The translations under genes and the position numbers were made by a program. Source: Desulfovibrio sp. Dsv1 (lineage in GTDB: Bacteria; Desulfobacterota; Desulfovibrionia; Desulfovibrionales; Desulfovibrionaceae). Taken from it: 12,882 nucleotides of DNA. A model generated the notes under the pieces. That model worked only from the letters and a program-made list of their open reading frames with translations, had not been told where the DNA came from and made no database searches. The stretch covers positions 1 through 12,882 of the forward strand of contig APFI01000010.1 in assembly GCA_000403945.1 (NCBI GenBank). Direction: 5' to 3'. The first letter of the stretch is position 1. Every line of letters starts with the position of its first letter. Positions 1-10,266 of this stretch are shown piece by piece.

Positions 1-54
1 CGAGCTTAACCCGCTTCGCCTTTCGTACATGAGCTATCCCGGCCTATTCGGCCT

Positions 55-85
55 GGCTGGCCAGGACAGCCCCCTTTTTATTTTT
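55..85 (+). terminator. Possible rho-independent terminator of an unseen upstream gene
   Basis: GGCTG (55-59) can pair with CAGCC (67-71) around a 7-nt loop. An overlapping alternative stem is CCTGG (52-56) with CCAGG (61-65). Three C residues and then TTTTTATTTTT (75-85) follow, as expected for a plus-strand terminator. An upstream plus-strand gene could end nearby: one frame from base 3 reads nine codons to a TGA at 30-32, but this is too short to identify. The stem is short, so confidence is moderate. Confidence 0.4.
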
Positions 86-403
86 CTAATCTGTTTTCTA
101 AAATATTTCCAGTAGTCCCGGCATGGCTTTCAGGGCTGAGCCTGGGGGAATACAGTGGGCAAGAAGAAGACAGAAATTCAAGAATACATAAAACACCAGC
201 TGGATCAGGACAAACCGGGATGCCAGCGGTCTCTTCCATCCCCTGGAAGCCCGTTTACGGGCCGCAAGTAGCAAAAATGCGGATGCCAGATCAAATATGT
301 GCCTGCTATTTTGCCGCTGGACCGGAAGAGGAAAATCCGGCATTCTGCGGCTGCCCGCGCATGCAAGCCGGGCGAAAAAAGATCAGTAAACACAGGACAG
401 TGC
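86..403. other. 5' region of bioWF without a recognisable gene
   Basis: No open frame here reads as a convincing protein. The part around 86-200 is more AT-rich than its surroundings and could hold the bioWF promoter, but I see no convincing pair of -35 and -10 boxes. A perfect short inverted repeat, GCCCGT-TT-ACGGGC, lies at 249-262 and could be an operator half-site pair or simply chance. An AGGA at 394-397, 6 nt before the ATG at 404, is the likely ribosome binding site of bioWF and helps fix its start. I found no match to the BirA-type biotin operator, and none to a TPP or other riboswitch core. Confidence 0.4.
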
Positions 404-2353
404 ATGTGCTTGTTCAGCGTTAAAATGCGCGCCAGCCGGAAGGCGCGGGACGGGGAAGAGCATATTTCCGGTGCGGAACGGATCGTCAGGGCCGGGGACG
501 TTCCCGGTCTGGCACACGCTCTCGTGAGTCGCGCCCAGAGTCACGGCAAGGGGCGTCCCGACTTCATCAACATCAAGGTGGAGGCCGTGCCCGAATCCGC
601 CTGTCTCCGTCTGCCCGCCCTGCCCGTGCACGCGCTGGATTGCGCGGACCCCGTCGAAGGTCTGCGGCTGGCCGCTAATCTGCTCGCGCAGGCCGGGGTA
701 GCCGACCCGCAGGCCGTGCTGGCCCTGCTGGGCGGGACCGGGGGGCTGCGCGGGGCCATGCTGCTGGACGCCGACAGTCTGGAGCGGCTGGAGCCGGACA
801 AAAAACGCGGCGTCCGCGCCACATGCATGGATGGCGCGGACGCCGCGGTCGCGGACGCCGGGGGCAAGAACCATTATCAGGAGGCCATGGTGCTGGCCTC
901 CAAGGTGGCCTACGCGCCCAACATCCTGGCCGAGATCTGTATTTCGGACGATCCGGACTACGTGACGGGCTATGTGGCGTCGCGTGAGCTGGGATACGTG
1001 CGTATCGCCCGGATGAAGGCACCGGGTTCGCCCAAGGGCGGACGCATTTTTCTGTATCGGGGACCTCGAGCGGAACTGGCCGCCACCCTGGATTTCATTG
1101 AGCGCCGTCCTGTGCTGGTGGAGAACATTCCGGCCGCGCCCGGATTCGGCGTGCCCGGAGTATCCTCCGTGCCCGCCGGACCGGACAAATGGGCCTTTCT
1201 GGACGAACGCCTGAAGCGCCTGAGCGCGGGCGGCCTGCGCCGCCGCATCCGGGAGACGGGTTCGGCTCCGGGACCGCGTGTGCGCTGTGAAGGCCGGGAT
1301 GTGCTGCTGCTGGCCTCCAACGACTATCTGGGCCTGGCTGATGACGCGCGGGTCAAGGCCCGCGCCGCCGAGGCTCTCGCCATGTACGGCGCGGGCAGCG
1401 GGGGTTCCCGCTTGACCACGGGCGCTCTGGAACTGCACGGCGAACTGGAGCGGCGGCTGGCGGCCTTCAAGCATGCGGATGCCGCGCTGCTCTTCAACAC
1501 CGGCTACATGACCAACGTGGGCGTCATCACGGCTCTTTGCGGCAGGGGCGACGTGATTTTCAGCGACGAGCTGAACCATGCCAGTATCATTGACGGCTGC
1601 CGCCAGAGCCGGGCTGAGATCGTCGTCTACCGCCATAACGACATGGAAGATCTGGAGACCAAGGTTCGCCGCCATGTGAGCCGCCGGGGTCTGATCGTCA
1701 GCGACGCGGTGTTCAGCATGGACGGGGATGTGGTTCCCTTGCCGGAACTGCTGCGCATCGCCGACCGTTATGGTTTGCTTTCCATGATAGACGAGGCGCA
1801 CGCCACCGGCGTTCTGGGGGCCACGGGACGCGGCGCGGCGGAGCATTTCGGCCTGGCCGCCGCGCCGGACGTTACGGTGGGCACCCTGAGCAAGGCTCTG
1901 GGGAGCGAGGGCGGCTTTGTCTGCGGTAACGCGCGGCTCATTGAATATCTGAAAAACAGCGCACGCAGCCTTATTTTTTCCACTGCCTTGTCGGCCGCGC
2001 CGGTGGCCGCCGCCCTTGAGGCGCTGGACATCCTTTGCCGCGAACCGGAGCGCGTGCGCCGTCTGCGGGAAAATACGGCCTTTTTCTGCGCCTGCCTAGA
2101 GGATCAGGGCGTGGCGGCACGCTCGGCAAGCTCCATCGTGCCCCTGATCGTCGGCGATGAGAAAAGGGCTGTGGATGCGGCGCGCGAGCTGTTCAGCGCG
2201 GGTTTGTATCTCTCGGTCATCCGCTATCCTTCGGTGGCTCTGGGAGGCGCCCGGCTGCGGGCCGCTGTGCGCACCGACCATTCCGGGGAGGATCTGGTGG
2301 AAGCGGCGCGGCGGATAGCCTTGGTTCTGCGCCAGATTCAGGAAAAACCTTGA
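404..2353 (+). CDS. bioWF: Bifunctional BioWF: 6-carboxyhexanoate-CoA ligase fused to 8-amino-7-oxononanoate synthase
   Basis: This 649-residue cytoplasmic protein should carry out two consecutive early steps of biotin synthesis. The BioW half activates pimelate to pimeloyl-CoA with ATP. The BioF half condenses pimeloyl-CoA with L-alanine to 8-amino-7-oxononanoate using PLP. Residues 1 to about 243 resemble BioW: an N-terminal FSVKMRAS...HISGAERIV segment like the start of Bacillus BioW, then SDDPDYVTGYVA (181-192), GYVRI and GGRIFLY. A linker of about 20 residues leads to the BioF domain (about 263-649). There, SNDYLGLA opens the fold, IDEAHATG supplies the cofactor-contacting Asp463 and His466, and the PLP-binding Lys497 sits in TLSKALGSEGGF. 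The frame is also open from an ATG at 299, but similarity to BioW begins at 404, which has an AGGA 6 nt upstream, so 404 is preferred. No other biotin gene is adjacent. Family assignment is very secure; activity of both halves is inferred from the conserved motifs. Confidence 0.93.
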   Translation: MCLFSVKMRASRKARDGEEHISGAERIVRAGDVPGLAHALVSRAQSHGKGRPDFINIKVEAVPESACLRLPALPVHALDCADPVEGLRLAANLLAQAGVADPQAVLALLGGTGGLRGAMLLDADSLERLEPDKKRGVRATCMDGADAAVADAGGKNHYQEAMVLASKVAYAPNILAEICISDDPDYVTGYVASRELGYVRIARMKAPGSPKGGRIFLYRGPRAELAATLDFIERRPVLVENIPAAPGFGVPGVSSVPAGPDKWAFLDERLKRLSAGGLRRRIRETGSAPGPRVRCEGRDVLLLASNDYLGLADDARVKARAAEALAMYGAGSGGSRLTTGALELHGELERRLAAFKHADAALLFNTGYMTNVGVITALCGRGDVIFSDELNHASIIDGCRQSRAEIVVYRHNDMEDLETKVRRHVSRRGLIVSDAVFSMDGDVVPLPELLRIADRYGLLSMIDEAHATGVLGATGRGAAEHFGLAAAPDVTVGTLSKALGSEGGFVCGNARLIEYLKNSARSLIFSTALSAAPVAAALEALDILCREPERVRRLRENTAFFCACLEDQGVAARSASSIVPLIVGDEKRAVDAARELFSAGLYLSVIRYPSVALGGARLRAAVRTDHSGEDLVEAARRIALVLRQIQEKP

Positions 2354-2379
2354 CTAGCGGACTCGACATAACGTATGAA
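2350..2379 (+). promoter_or_regulatory. Possible sigma70-type promoter before carB
   Basis: TTGACT (2350-2355) overlaps the bioWF stop codon and is followed after 18 nt by TATGAA (2374-2379), matching the consensus at five and four of six positions. It would start transcription about 65 nt before carB within the 101-nt bioWF-carB gap, so carBA could be expressed independently of bioWF. No terminator is visible in that gap, so read-through is also possible. This call rests on sequence resemblance only. Confidence 0.3.
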
Positions 2380-2454
2380 TAATTGTTTTGAGCTACACAG
2401 TGCGGCAGTGTTCGTTATTAATGCTGATTCTTCAAAAATCCGCAGGAATATCCC

Positions 2455-5697
<3,243 letters not shown>

Positions 5698-5700
5698 GTT

Positions 5701-6831
5701 ATGAAAGCATTGCTGGTGCTGGAAGACGGGTTCACGCTGGAAGGCAAATCCTTTACCGGCGACTTCGAAACCGGCGGAGAGGTGATTTTTACCACGGGCA
5801 TAACCGGCTATCAGGAAGTGCTCACCGATCCTTCCTATTACGGACAGATAGTCTGCATGACCTATCCGCTCATCGGCAATTACGGTATTACCCGAGAGGA
5901 CATGGAATCTGCCAAGATACATGCCGACGCCCTGCTGGTCAGGGAGTGCTGCAAAAAACCCTCCAACTGGCGGGCCACCATGTCCTTGCCCTCTTTTCTG
6001 AAGCTCCATGGCAAGCCGGGCGTTGAAGGGCTGGACACCCGCGCCCTGACCCTCCATCTGCGTATCAACGGGGCCATGCGCGGTATCATTTCCACCCGTG
6101 AGGCAGACCCGCGCGCGTTGCGGGAAAAGGCTCTGGCCCTGCCCACCATGAAGGGCCGGAACCTAGTGCCCTTTGTGGCTGCCAAAGAACCTTACACCTG
6201 GTACGACAACGCCCCGCGGAAAGCCGTCTTCGGCCCTGACGGCACGTATGCCTGGAGGGGGACGGGTCTGCCCCTGCTGGTCTATGACTTCGGTATCAAA
6301 TGGAATATCCTGTGGCATCTGTGCGCGGCGGGCTTCGAACCCCTAGCCGTGCCACCCGCTTTCAACGCACAGGCGGCCAAGGCCAGCGGCGCGAAAGGGG
6401 TTTTTCTCTCCAACGGTCCCGGCGACCCGGCCACGCTGACCGGAGAAATCGCCGTGGTGCGGGATCTGATCAAGATTTTTCCGGTCACGGGCATCTGCCT
6501 CGGCCATCAGCTTATCGGCCATGCCCTGGGCGGCAGCACGGACAAGCTCAAGTTCGGGCATCATGGCTGCAACCATCCAGTCAAGGATCTGACTACCGGG
6601 CGCATTGAGATTTCTTCCCAGAACCACGGCTTCCATGTGGTGCTGGACGGCGTGCCCGATGTGGAGGCCACCCACGTCAATCTCAACGACCATACGCTGG
6701 AAGGCCTGCGTCACAAGACGCTGCCGGTCATGAGTCTGCAATACCATCCCGAGGCTGCGGCGGGCCCGCGCGACGGCAATTATCTCTTCAGCCGCTTCCG
6801 GGAAATGATCGGCAAAGCTGTGGGGGCCTGA
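5701..6831 (+). CDS. carA: Carbamoyl-phosphate synthase small subunit (glutamine amidotransferase)
   Basis: This 376-residue subunit hydrolyses glutamine and passes the ammonia to CarB. The N-terminal half has the CarA-specific domain with TGITGYQEVLTDPSYYGQI (33-51) and TYPLIGNYGI. The C-terminal half is a class I glutaminase: LSNGPGDP (236-243), the nucleophile Cys266 in GICLGHQLIG, and the catalytic His349 and Glu351 in QYHPEAAAGPRD. All triad residues are present and the length fits the family (about 380). It begins 3 nt after the carB stop, with a G-rich stretch at the end of carB as the only candidate ribosome binding site. The carB-carA order is opposite to the familiar carAB operon. 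No T-rich hairpin follows directly, so where its transcript ends is unclear. Confidence 0.98.
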   Translation: MKALLVLEDGFTLEGKSFTGDFETGGEVIFTTGITGYQEVLTDPSYYGQIVCMTYPLIGNYGITREDMESAKIHADALLVRECCKKPSNWRATMSLPSFLKLHGKPGVEGLDTRALTLHLRINGAMRGIISTREADPRALREKALALPTMKGRNLVPFVAAKEPYTWYDNAPRKAVFGPDGTYAWRGTGLPLLVYDFGIKWNILWHLCAAGFEPLAVPPAFNAQAAKASGAKGVFLSNGPGDPATLTGEIAVVRDLIKIFPVTGICLGHQLIGHALGGSTDKLKFGHHGCNHPVKDLTTGRIEISSQNHGFHVVLDGVPDVEATHVNLNDHTLEGLRHKTLPVMSLQYHPEAAAGPRDGNYLFSRFREMIGKAVGA

Positions 6832-6853
6832 ACCGTCCGTCTCTGGAAAATAC

Positions 6854-6883
6854 TTGATATGGCCCGGCTGTTGAGGATATACT
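6854..6883 (+). promoter_or_regulatory. Near-consensus sigma70-type promoter
   Basis: TTGATA (6854-6859) and TATACT (6878-6883) each match the -35 and -10 consensus at five of six positions, with an 18-nt spacer. It begins 22 nt after the carA stop and points toward the two small envelope genes, giving a predicted transcript start near 6890 and a leader of almost 200 nt. It is the clearest promoter in the window. The start site has not been measured. Confidence 0.6.
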
Positions 6884-6889
6884 GAGACT

Positions 6890-7087
6890 AGAGCAATTTT
6901 TTCTTTGAAATTAGAGGCGTAAGCGCAATTTATTTTCGTTGTTAAGCACCGGAGTGGACGTCTTCAAAACTTTAGATGTATTAATATGCTCTCAGTTGAA
7001 AGAGCGGGGCGCTCCCCAGCTGTCGCAGACGGCCAAGGAGCGACGGCGGCATCGGTCGCCATGACCACAATATAAAAGGAGCTTCGC
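6890..7087 (+). promoter_or_regulatory. Long structured 5' leader of the small secreted-protein gene
   Basis: The first part is AT-rich. From 6988 onward several stems compete. GCTCT (6988-6992) pairs with AGAGC (7001-7005). GAGCG (7002-7006) can instead pair with CGCTC (7010-7014), or GGGG (7006-7009) with CCCC (7014-7017). GTCGC (7022-7026) pairs with GCGAC (7040-7044), which can alternatively pair with a second GTCGC (7055-7059). The last stem ends 16 nt before the ribosome binding site AAGGAG (7076-7081). Mutually exclusive stems suggest a regulatory leader. I do not recognise a known riboswitch or ncRNA family, and GC-rich DNA folds easily, so this is a suggestion. Confidence 0.35.
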
Positions 7088-7519
7088 GTGAAGAAATCGG
7101 TTCTGGGCCTTGGGCTGGCTCTGGTTCTCGCCTTGGTCTGCGTCAATGCGCAGGCGGCGGAAAGCAGCGATGCCGCAGGCATGGGCAATCCGGTGGACCA
7201 GTTCACCGGCGCCGTATGGGAAAAAACCACTGAATCCAATAAAACCGCTTTCCTGTTCGGCGTGGAGTCGGCCATTACTGTAGAATATTTCGTCAATGCC
7301 AAGGTGGCGGAAAAGGCCGCCAAGGCCGGTAAGCGCCCGGTGTACACGTTGTCGCCCTTTGAAAGGGGCTGGATGAAGGCCTTTAAGGACGTCAAGCGCG
7401 CCGAGATTATCAAGATGGTGGACGAATGGTATGCGGCCAATCCCAAGAGTCTTGACCGGCCGGTGTTGAGCATTATCTGGTATGAACTTATCGCGCCGCG
7501 TCTTGCCGCCGCGAAGTAG
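7088..7519 (+). CDS. Small secreted protein of unknown function
   Basis: This 143-residue protein starts at GTG, with an AAGGAG ribosome binding site 6 nt upstream. Residues 1-23 form a classic Sec signal peptide: MKK, a hydrophobic core of Leu, Ala and Val, and an AQA cleavage site, so the mature protein of about 120 residues should be periplasmic or secreted. The mature part contains DQFTGAVWEKTT, FLFGVESAITVEYFVNAKV and a C-terminal segment with VDEWYAANPKSLDRPVLSII. A helical 'x-G-x...YxxxNPxxxDRPV' layout vaguely recalls small periplasmic proteins of the Rap1a/Tai type, but key cysteines are missing, so I assign no family. The lipoprotein gene follows after 48 nt with its own strong ribosome binding site, so the two are probably one transcript from the 6854 promoter. 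Confidence 0.8.
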   Translation: MKKSVLGLGLALVLALVCVNAQAAESSDAAGMGNPVDQFTGAVWEKTTESNKTAFLFGVESAITVEYFVNAKVAEKAAKAGKRPVYTLSPFERGWMKAFKDVKRAEIIKMVDEWYAANPKSLDRPVLSIIWYELIAPRLAAAK

Positions 7520-7567
7520 CGCCTGTACGCTGACCGTGCGCATCAGCCTTTTCTCGGGAGGAAAGAT

Positions 7568-7810
7568 ATGAAAAAAGTTTTGATTGTGGGCCTGATGGCC
7601 ATGATGTTCGCCACCGGCATCGGCTGCACCAATATGAGCCGCACCCAGCAGGGCGTTGCCAGCGGCGCGGCCTTGGGCGCGCTGGGCGGTGCGGGTATTG
7701 CGGCCATTTCCGGCGGCGCCGTCGGCTGGGGTGCTTTGGCCGGTGCTGGCGTGGGCGCTTTGGCCGGTGGTATTGTGGGCAACCAGCAGGACAAGAACTA
7801 TCGTTGGTAA
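7568..7810 (+). CDS. Small glycine-zipper lipoprotein
   Basis: This 80-residue protein has a lysine-started hydrophobic signal and a lipobox-like GIGC with Cys20 as the probable lipidation site; the -3 position is Gly instead of the usual Leu. Residues 33-71 are a glycine zipper, with repeated GxxxG spacing in GALGGAGIAAISGGAVGWG and GALAGAGVGALAGGIVG. The tail is short and polar (NQQDKNYRW). Proteins of this build (SlyB, OsmB and YMGG-like families) sit in the outer membrane or periplasm and are often stress-induced; membership in one of those families is not proven here. The ribosome binding site GGGAGG (7556-7561) lies 6 nt before the ATG. A strong hairpin follows downstream at 7871-7891. 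Confidence 0.85.
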   Translation: MKKVLIVGLMAMMFATGIGCTNMSRTQQGVASGAALGALGGAGIAAISGGAVGWGALAGAGVGALAGGIVGNQQDKNYRW

Positions 7811-7870
7811 GCTTCGCAAACATGGTTTCGGGTGCCGCCGTGCGGTGTTCGTCAGGTAGAAATTGGTCAG

Positions 7871-7891
7871 CGGGCCGGATTTTCCGGCCCG
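7871..7891 (+). terminator. Hairpin terminator after the envelope gene pair
   Basis: CGGGCCGGA (7871-7879) and TCCGGCCCG (7883-7891) form a perfect 9-bp GC-rich stem around a TTT loop, 60 nt after the lipoprotein stop. The following bases (TATGCGTTTTG) are only moderately T-rich. A 12-bp palindrome TTTTGCGCAAAA lies at 7898-7909. A second weak hairpin, GTAGGA (7917-7922) with TCCTAC (7930-7935), is followed by nine T residues at 7941-7949 and could act as a backup terminator. Confidence 0.6.
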
Positions 7892-7922
7892 TATGCGTTT
7901 TGCGCAAAAATTTTCTGTAGGA

Positions 7923-8729
7923 ACGAAAATCCTACGCACCTTTTTTTTTCAGCCCTACCCACAGCAGCCGGAAGATTGCGCTGGTTTTGGGCGAGGGCCT
8001 GACGCCGCGCTGCGTAAGTTTAGGGAACACCGGGATTTGACGTTCCAGCCTGACCGGGAAAAGAGTCTGGACTGCGGCCCCAATGATGTTCCGGTTTTTT
8101 CCCGGTGTATGGGGGACGCGTGCCGCAGGTCTTGGAGGCCCCCTTGTCCCGCTTGCGTGGCAAAGGCGCGACGCAGCGGCATCGTGGCTGTCTACGGCAA
8201 CCGAGACTATGACGACGCCCTGCTGGAAGCCGCCGACCTGCTTACGCGTCGGGGCTTTACTGTGGCGGCCCGGGGCTTTCATCGCCGAACATTCCGTGGC
8301 CCCCACCGTGGGCACGGACCGCCCTGATGTCGAAGACGTGCGTGTGCTGACGGATTTCGCCAAGCGCGGTCGCCAAAATCGCGGCGGGCAATCCCGCGCC
8401 CGTATCCGTCCAAAGGCAAGGTCTTGCAAGGCACGCGGCCCGGCGGCCGATGTCAGGCCCAAGACCACGGATTCCTGTACCCAATCATGATCCGCGTGAC
8501 GGGCTGCCGTCCCATGGGCGTCATCAGCAAGGATGATCCTTCTGTGGTGGTGGCAGGCTGCGCTTGCGCCAAATTCTGCCCGGAGGAAGACGCTAGGTTT
8601 TTTGATGATGCGGGGACGGGCAAAGATTCGTGGGATGCTGGAGAGCAGATGTCCGGCACGCCGGGATCCGGAGCGGAGATTGCAACCATCTTCGCCGTTC
8701 CGCAATTTATGCGCTGGTTTGAATCATAA
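7923..8729 (+). pseudogene. Frame-disrupted EFR1-type flavodoxin-ferredoxin
   Basis: No single frame is coding throughout, but pieces in all three plus frames assemble in order into a protein of about 268 residues: a flavodoxin-like domain followed by two 4Fe-4S motifs, the layout of the EFR1 family. Pieces: FFFSPTHSSRKIALVLGEGL (about 7941-8000), then REKSLDCGPNDVPVF (to 8096), PVYGGRVP (from 8102), IVAVYGNRDYDDALLE (from about 8181), GAFIAEHSVAPTVG (from about 8271), KIAAGNPAPVSV (from 8375), KGKVLQGTRPG (from 8412), KTTDSCTQ (to about 8487), MGVISKDDPSVVV and CAKFCPEE (about 8514-8588), RGMLESRCPARRDPE (from about 8632), and FAVPQFMRWFES before a TAA at 8727-8729. That needs about ten frame changes, several at homopolymers (T9 at 7941, T6 near 8095). 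The likely first codon reads ACG (7923), followed by AAA ATC; an in-frame ATG at 7893 lacks a ribosome binding site. The intact family would be an electron carrier or flavodoxin-type redox enzyme. It is not expressible as read here. Confidence 0.8.
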
Positions 8730-9321
8730 CCATGCGCGGCACAAATCGCGCGGAGTATGCCGAATGCTTTATGTTCCACATGAGTGGCCAGCCAAGCGGG
8801 AAAATTCAGTCCAGAGACGATGATTTCTTTTTCCGGACCTTCCAGACGGTCAAGCCGTTTTTTTGTTGTTCGCGCAATAGACGCCGGATGTCAGATACCG
8901 CACAACCTGCATGACGAAAAGGGCGGATCTGTCTCCGGTTCCGGCTTACAGATAACTGATAACTGTGCGTGAGCAGATGCGGCAGGGCGGATGCGCCGAT
9001 TCCGGATCCCTCTCCCGACATTTTCCCTGCTTATGGGCGGAAGGGAGTCGTCCAGCTGACCCGTAACTGTCCTTGGTATCCATTTTGAAGGGAAAAAGCT
9101 CATGCCGGGGCCAAATGAAAGAATTTTCCGGTGCCACTGATAAAGCCGCAGGCCTTGTGTTTTTCGGGCAGGGCGTGAATAATGCTCCGATAGACGTCAA
9201 GATCAGCCAGTTCTACCGTATCCAGAAGAACGACAAGATCAATGTCGCTGGCCTCGATGTCTTCTCCCCGACAGAAATCCTGACCGCAGCTCCAGACATT
9301 CTCGCTTGGAAGTCGCTGCAT
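8707..9321 (-). pseudogene. Frame-disrupted nucleotidyltransferase-domain protein
   Basis: Read on the minus strand, an ATG at 9321 opens a piece with RGEDIEASDIDLVVLLD, the DxD part of the polymerase-beta-like nucleotidyltransferase signature, followed by DLDVYRSIIHALPEKHKACG and FISG. The expected Gly-Ser of the catalytic motif is replaced by a garbled SCGQDFC. Coding resemblance then moves to other frames: WPRHELFPFKMDTKDSYG (about 9140-9085), QLDDSLPPISRENVGRGI (about 9070-9010), IGASALPHLLTHSY (about 9005-8960), FVMQVVRYLTSG and, lastly, EGPEKEIIVSGLNFPAWL and AFGILRAICAAHGYDS (to about 8730). At least five frame changes are required, and the exact end is unclear. It starts 13 nt after the methyltransferase stop, so the two were probably one operon. 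Its 3' end meets the end of the flavodoxin-ferredoxin relic. Substrate is unknown. Confidence 0.65.
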
Positions 9322-9333
9322 GGGCCGGGCCGC

Positions 9334-10051
9334 CTAGAGCTTTTCCGCATAATTTTCAAGCCGATAGGTCTGCATGAAAGGGGAGTATTGCCGTACCGCC
9401 GCGCTGGCCGCGTCAATGATGAAACAGCGCGACAGCGCACTTGCACCGGCGGCGTCCCAGCTGTTCTCACGCAGACAGAGATGCGGCCTGGCTGAAAAAG
9501 GCCCGTCGCGTAGGCTACCATGTGGTCGGGGCGTTGCCTATGGCGCGAACCGCGTTATAAGTATGGATTTCATGATCAACAGACCGTTCTCACGCAGCAA
9601 ATGGGCGCAATTTTCAAGTACGGTGGCAGCATCCTGTCTGGCGAAGGTATTGAGTTCACCAAAGGTCATGATGATGCAGTCAAATTTTTTGTTGCTTCTG
9701 TAGTTGCGGATATCCTCAAGAATATATTGCGGCTTTGGAGCACAGTGCGCGCTTTGTCGCCGAGCGTACTCTATGGAGGCGGGCGAAAAGTCCGCGCCGA
9801 CGCAGTGATGTTTCCGTTCAGCCAAGGCCTGCGTGTACAGACCCGGGCCGCAACCCATATCCAGTATCCAGAAGGCTGGGACAAATGAGCGAACCGCGTC
9901 GGGCTGCCCCAATCGTGTTTCTGGTTCAGGTGATTTTCGAGCAGCCTGCGGCTGAAGTCCGGCTTATTTCAAGGAATTTTCGCTCCGTCGACAGGTGTCG
10001 GGATTGGCGCGGAAGACAGGCATTCCACAAGGCCAGTTTCATAAGATCCAT
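9334..10051 (-). pseudogene. Frame-disrupted class I SAM-dependent methyltransferase
   Basis: On the minus strand, ATG at 10051 follows a full AGGAGG (10061-10056) with 4-nt spacing. Pieces in order: MDLMKLALWNACL...RKFLEIS, then in another frame RRLLENHLNQKHDWGSPTR, then the SAM-binding core ILDMGCGPGLYTQALAE with VGADFSPASIEYARRQ, DIRNYRSNKKFDCIIMTFGE and a HLLRENGLLIMKS strand (9858 down to about 9560), then ATGLFQPGRISVCV, and finally NSWDAAGASALSRCFIID through YRLENYAEKL to a TAG at 9334-9336. The DxGxGPG motif I and the acidic residue after strand 2 are intact, but at least four frame changes interrupt the reading. The intact product would be about 239 residues. The substrate cannot be told. 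The central part is more AT-rich than the flanking core genes, which may mean foreign origin. Confidence 0.75.
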
Positions 10052-10135
10052 CAGTCCTCCTGAAAAGCGTCGTCCGTCTGCTGTGATTGTTATATGGGGG
10101 GAGAAGACAAGACGGACACTAGGATGCGCGAGTTC

Positions 10136-10172
10136 AAAAACAAGGATGCCCGCCGTCGTCAGGCAGGCATCC
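10136..10172 (-). terminator. Rho-independent terminator on the minus strand
   Basis: GGATGCC (10144-10150) and GGCATCC (10166-10172) form a 7-bp stem, with GCC/GGC pairing continuing inside it. Read on the minus strand the stem is followed by TTGTTTTTG. It lies downstream of the unrecognised minus-strand gene at 10267-10713 and upstream of the methyltransferase start at 10051, as expected for a unit boundary. The plus-strand side (CTTCTGTTTT) is less T-rich. The rest of the 215-nt gap around it (10052-10266) shows no gene; the methyltransferase ribosome binding site is at 10056-10061. Confidence 0.55.
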
Positions 10173-10266
10173 CGAAGTCTTCTGTTTTGAGTTTGCTGTC
10201 CGCCAGCAGATTACAAAGCAAATTTTCAGAATCCAAGCAATGTGAGTTCCGGTAAGATACTGGAAA

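Noticed and set aside
131..155. CTGAG-containing segment as a TPP riboswitch core
   Set aside because: The surrounding conserved bases and paired helices of the THI element are absent, and the downstream gene is for biotin rather than thiamine.
299..403. Upstream ATG at 299 as the bioWF start
   Set aside because: The extra 35 residues show no resemblance to BioW, while similarity to the BioW N-terminus begins exactly at 404, which has an AGGA 6 nt upstream.
383..1846. Long minus-strand open frame opposite bioWF
   Set aside because: It is antisense to a well-conserved bifunctional enzyme and has a His-, Gly- and Gln-rich composition typical of GC-rich antisense frames.
7893..8327. Open frame from ATG 7893 as an intact small gene
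   Set aside because: It has no ribosome binding site and abuts a terminator hairpin. Only pieces of it resemble the flavodoxin family, with the rest out of frame.
7923..8729. Programmed ribosomal frameshifting as the reason for the mixed frames
   Set aside because: About ten shifts in both directions without repeated slippery signals do not fit any known programmed mechanism.
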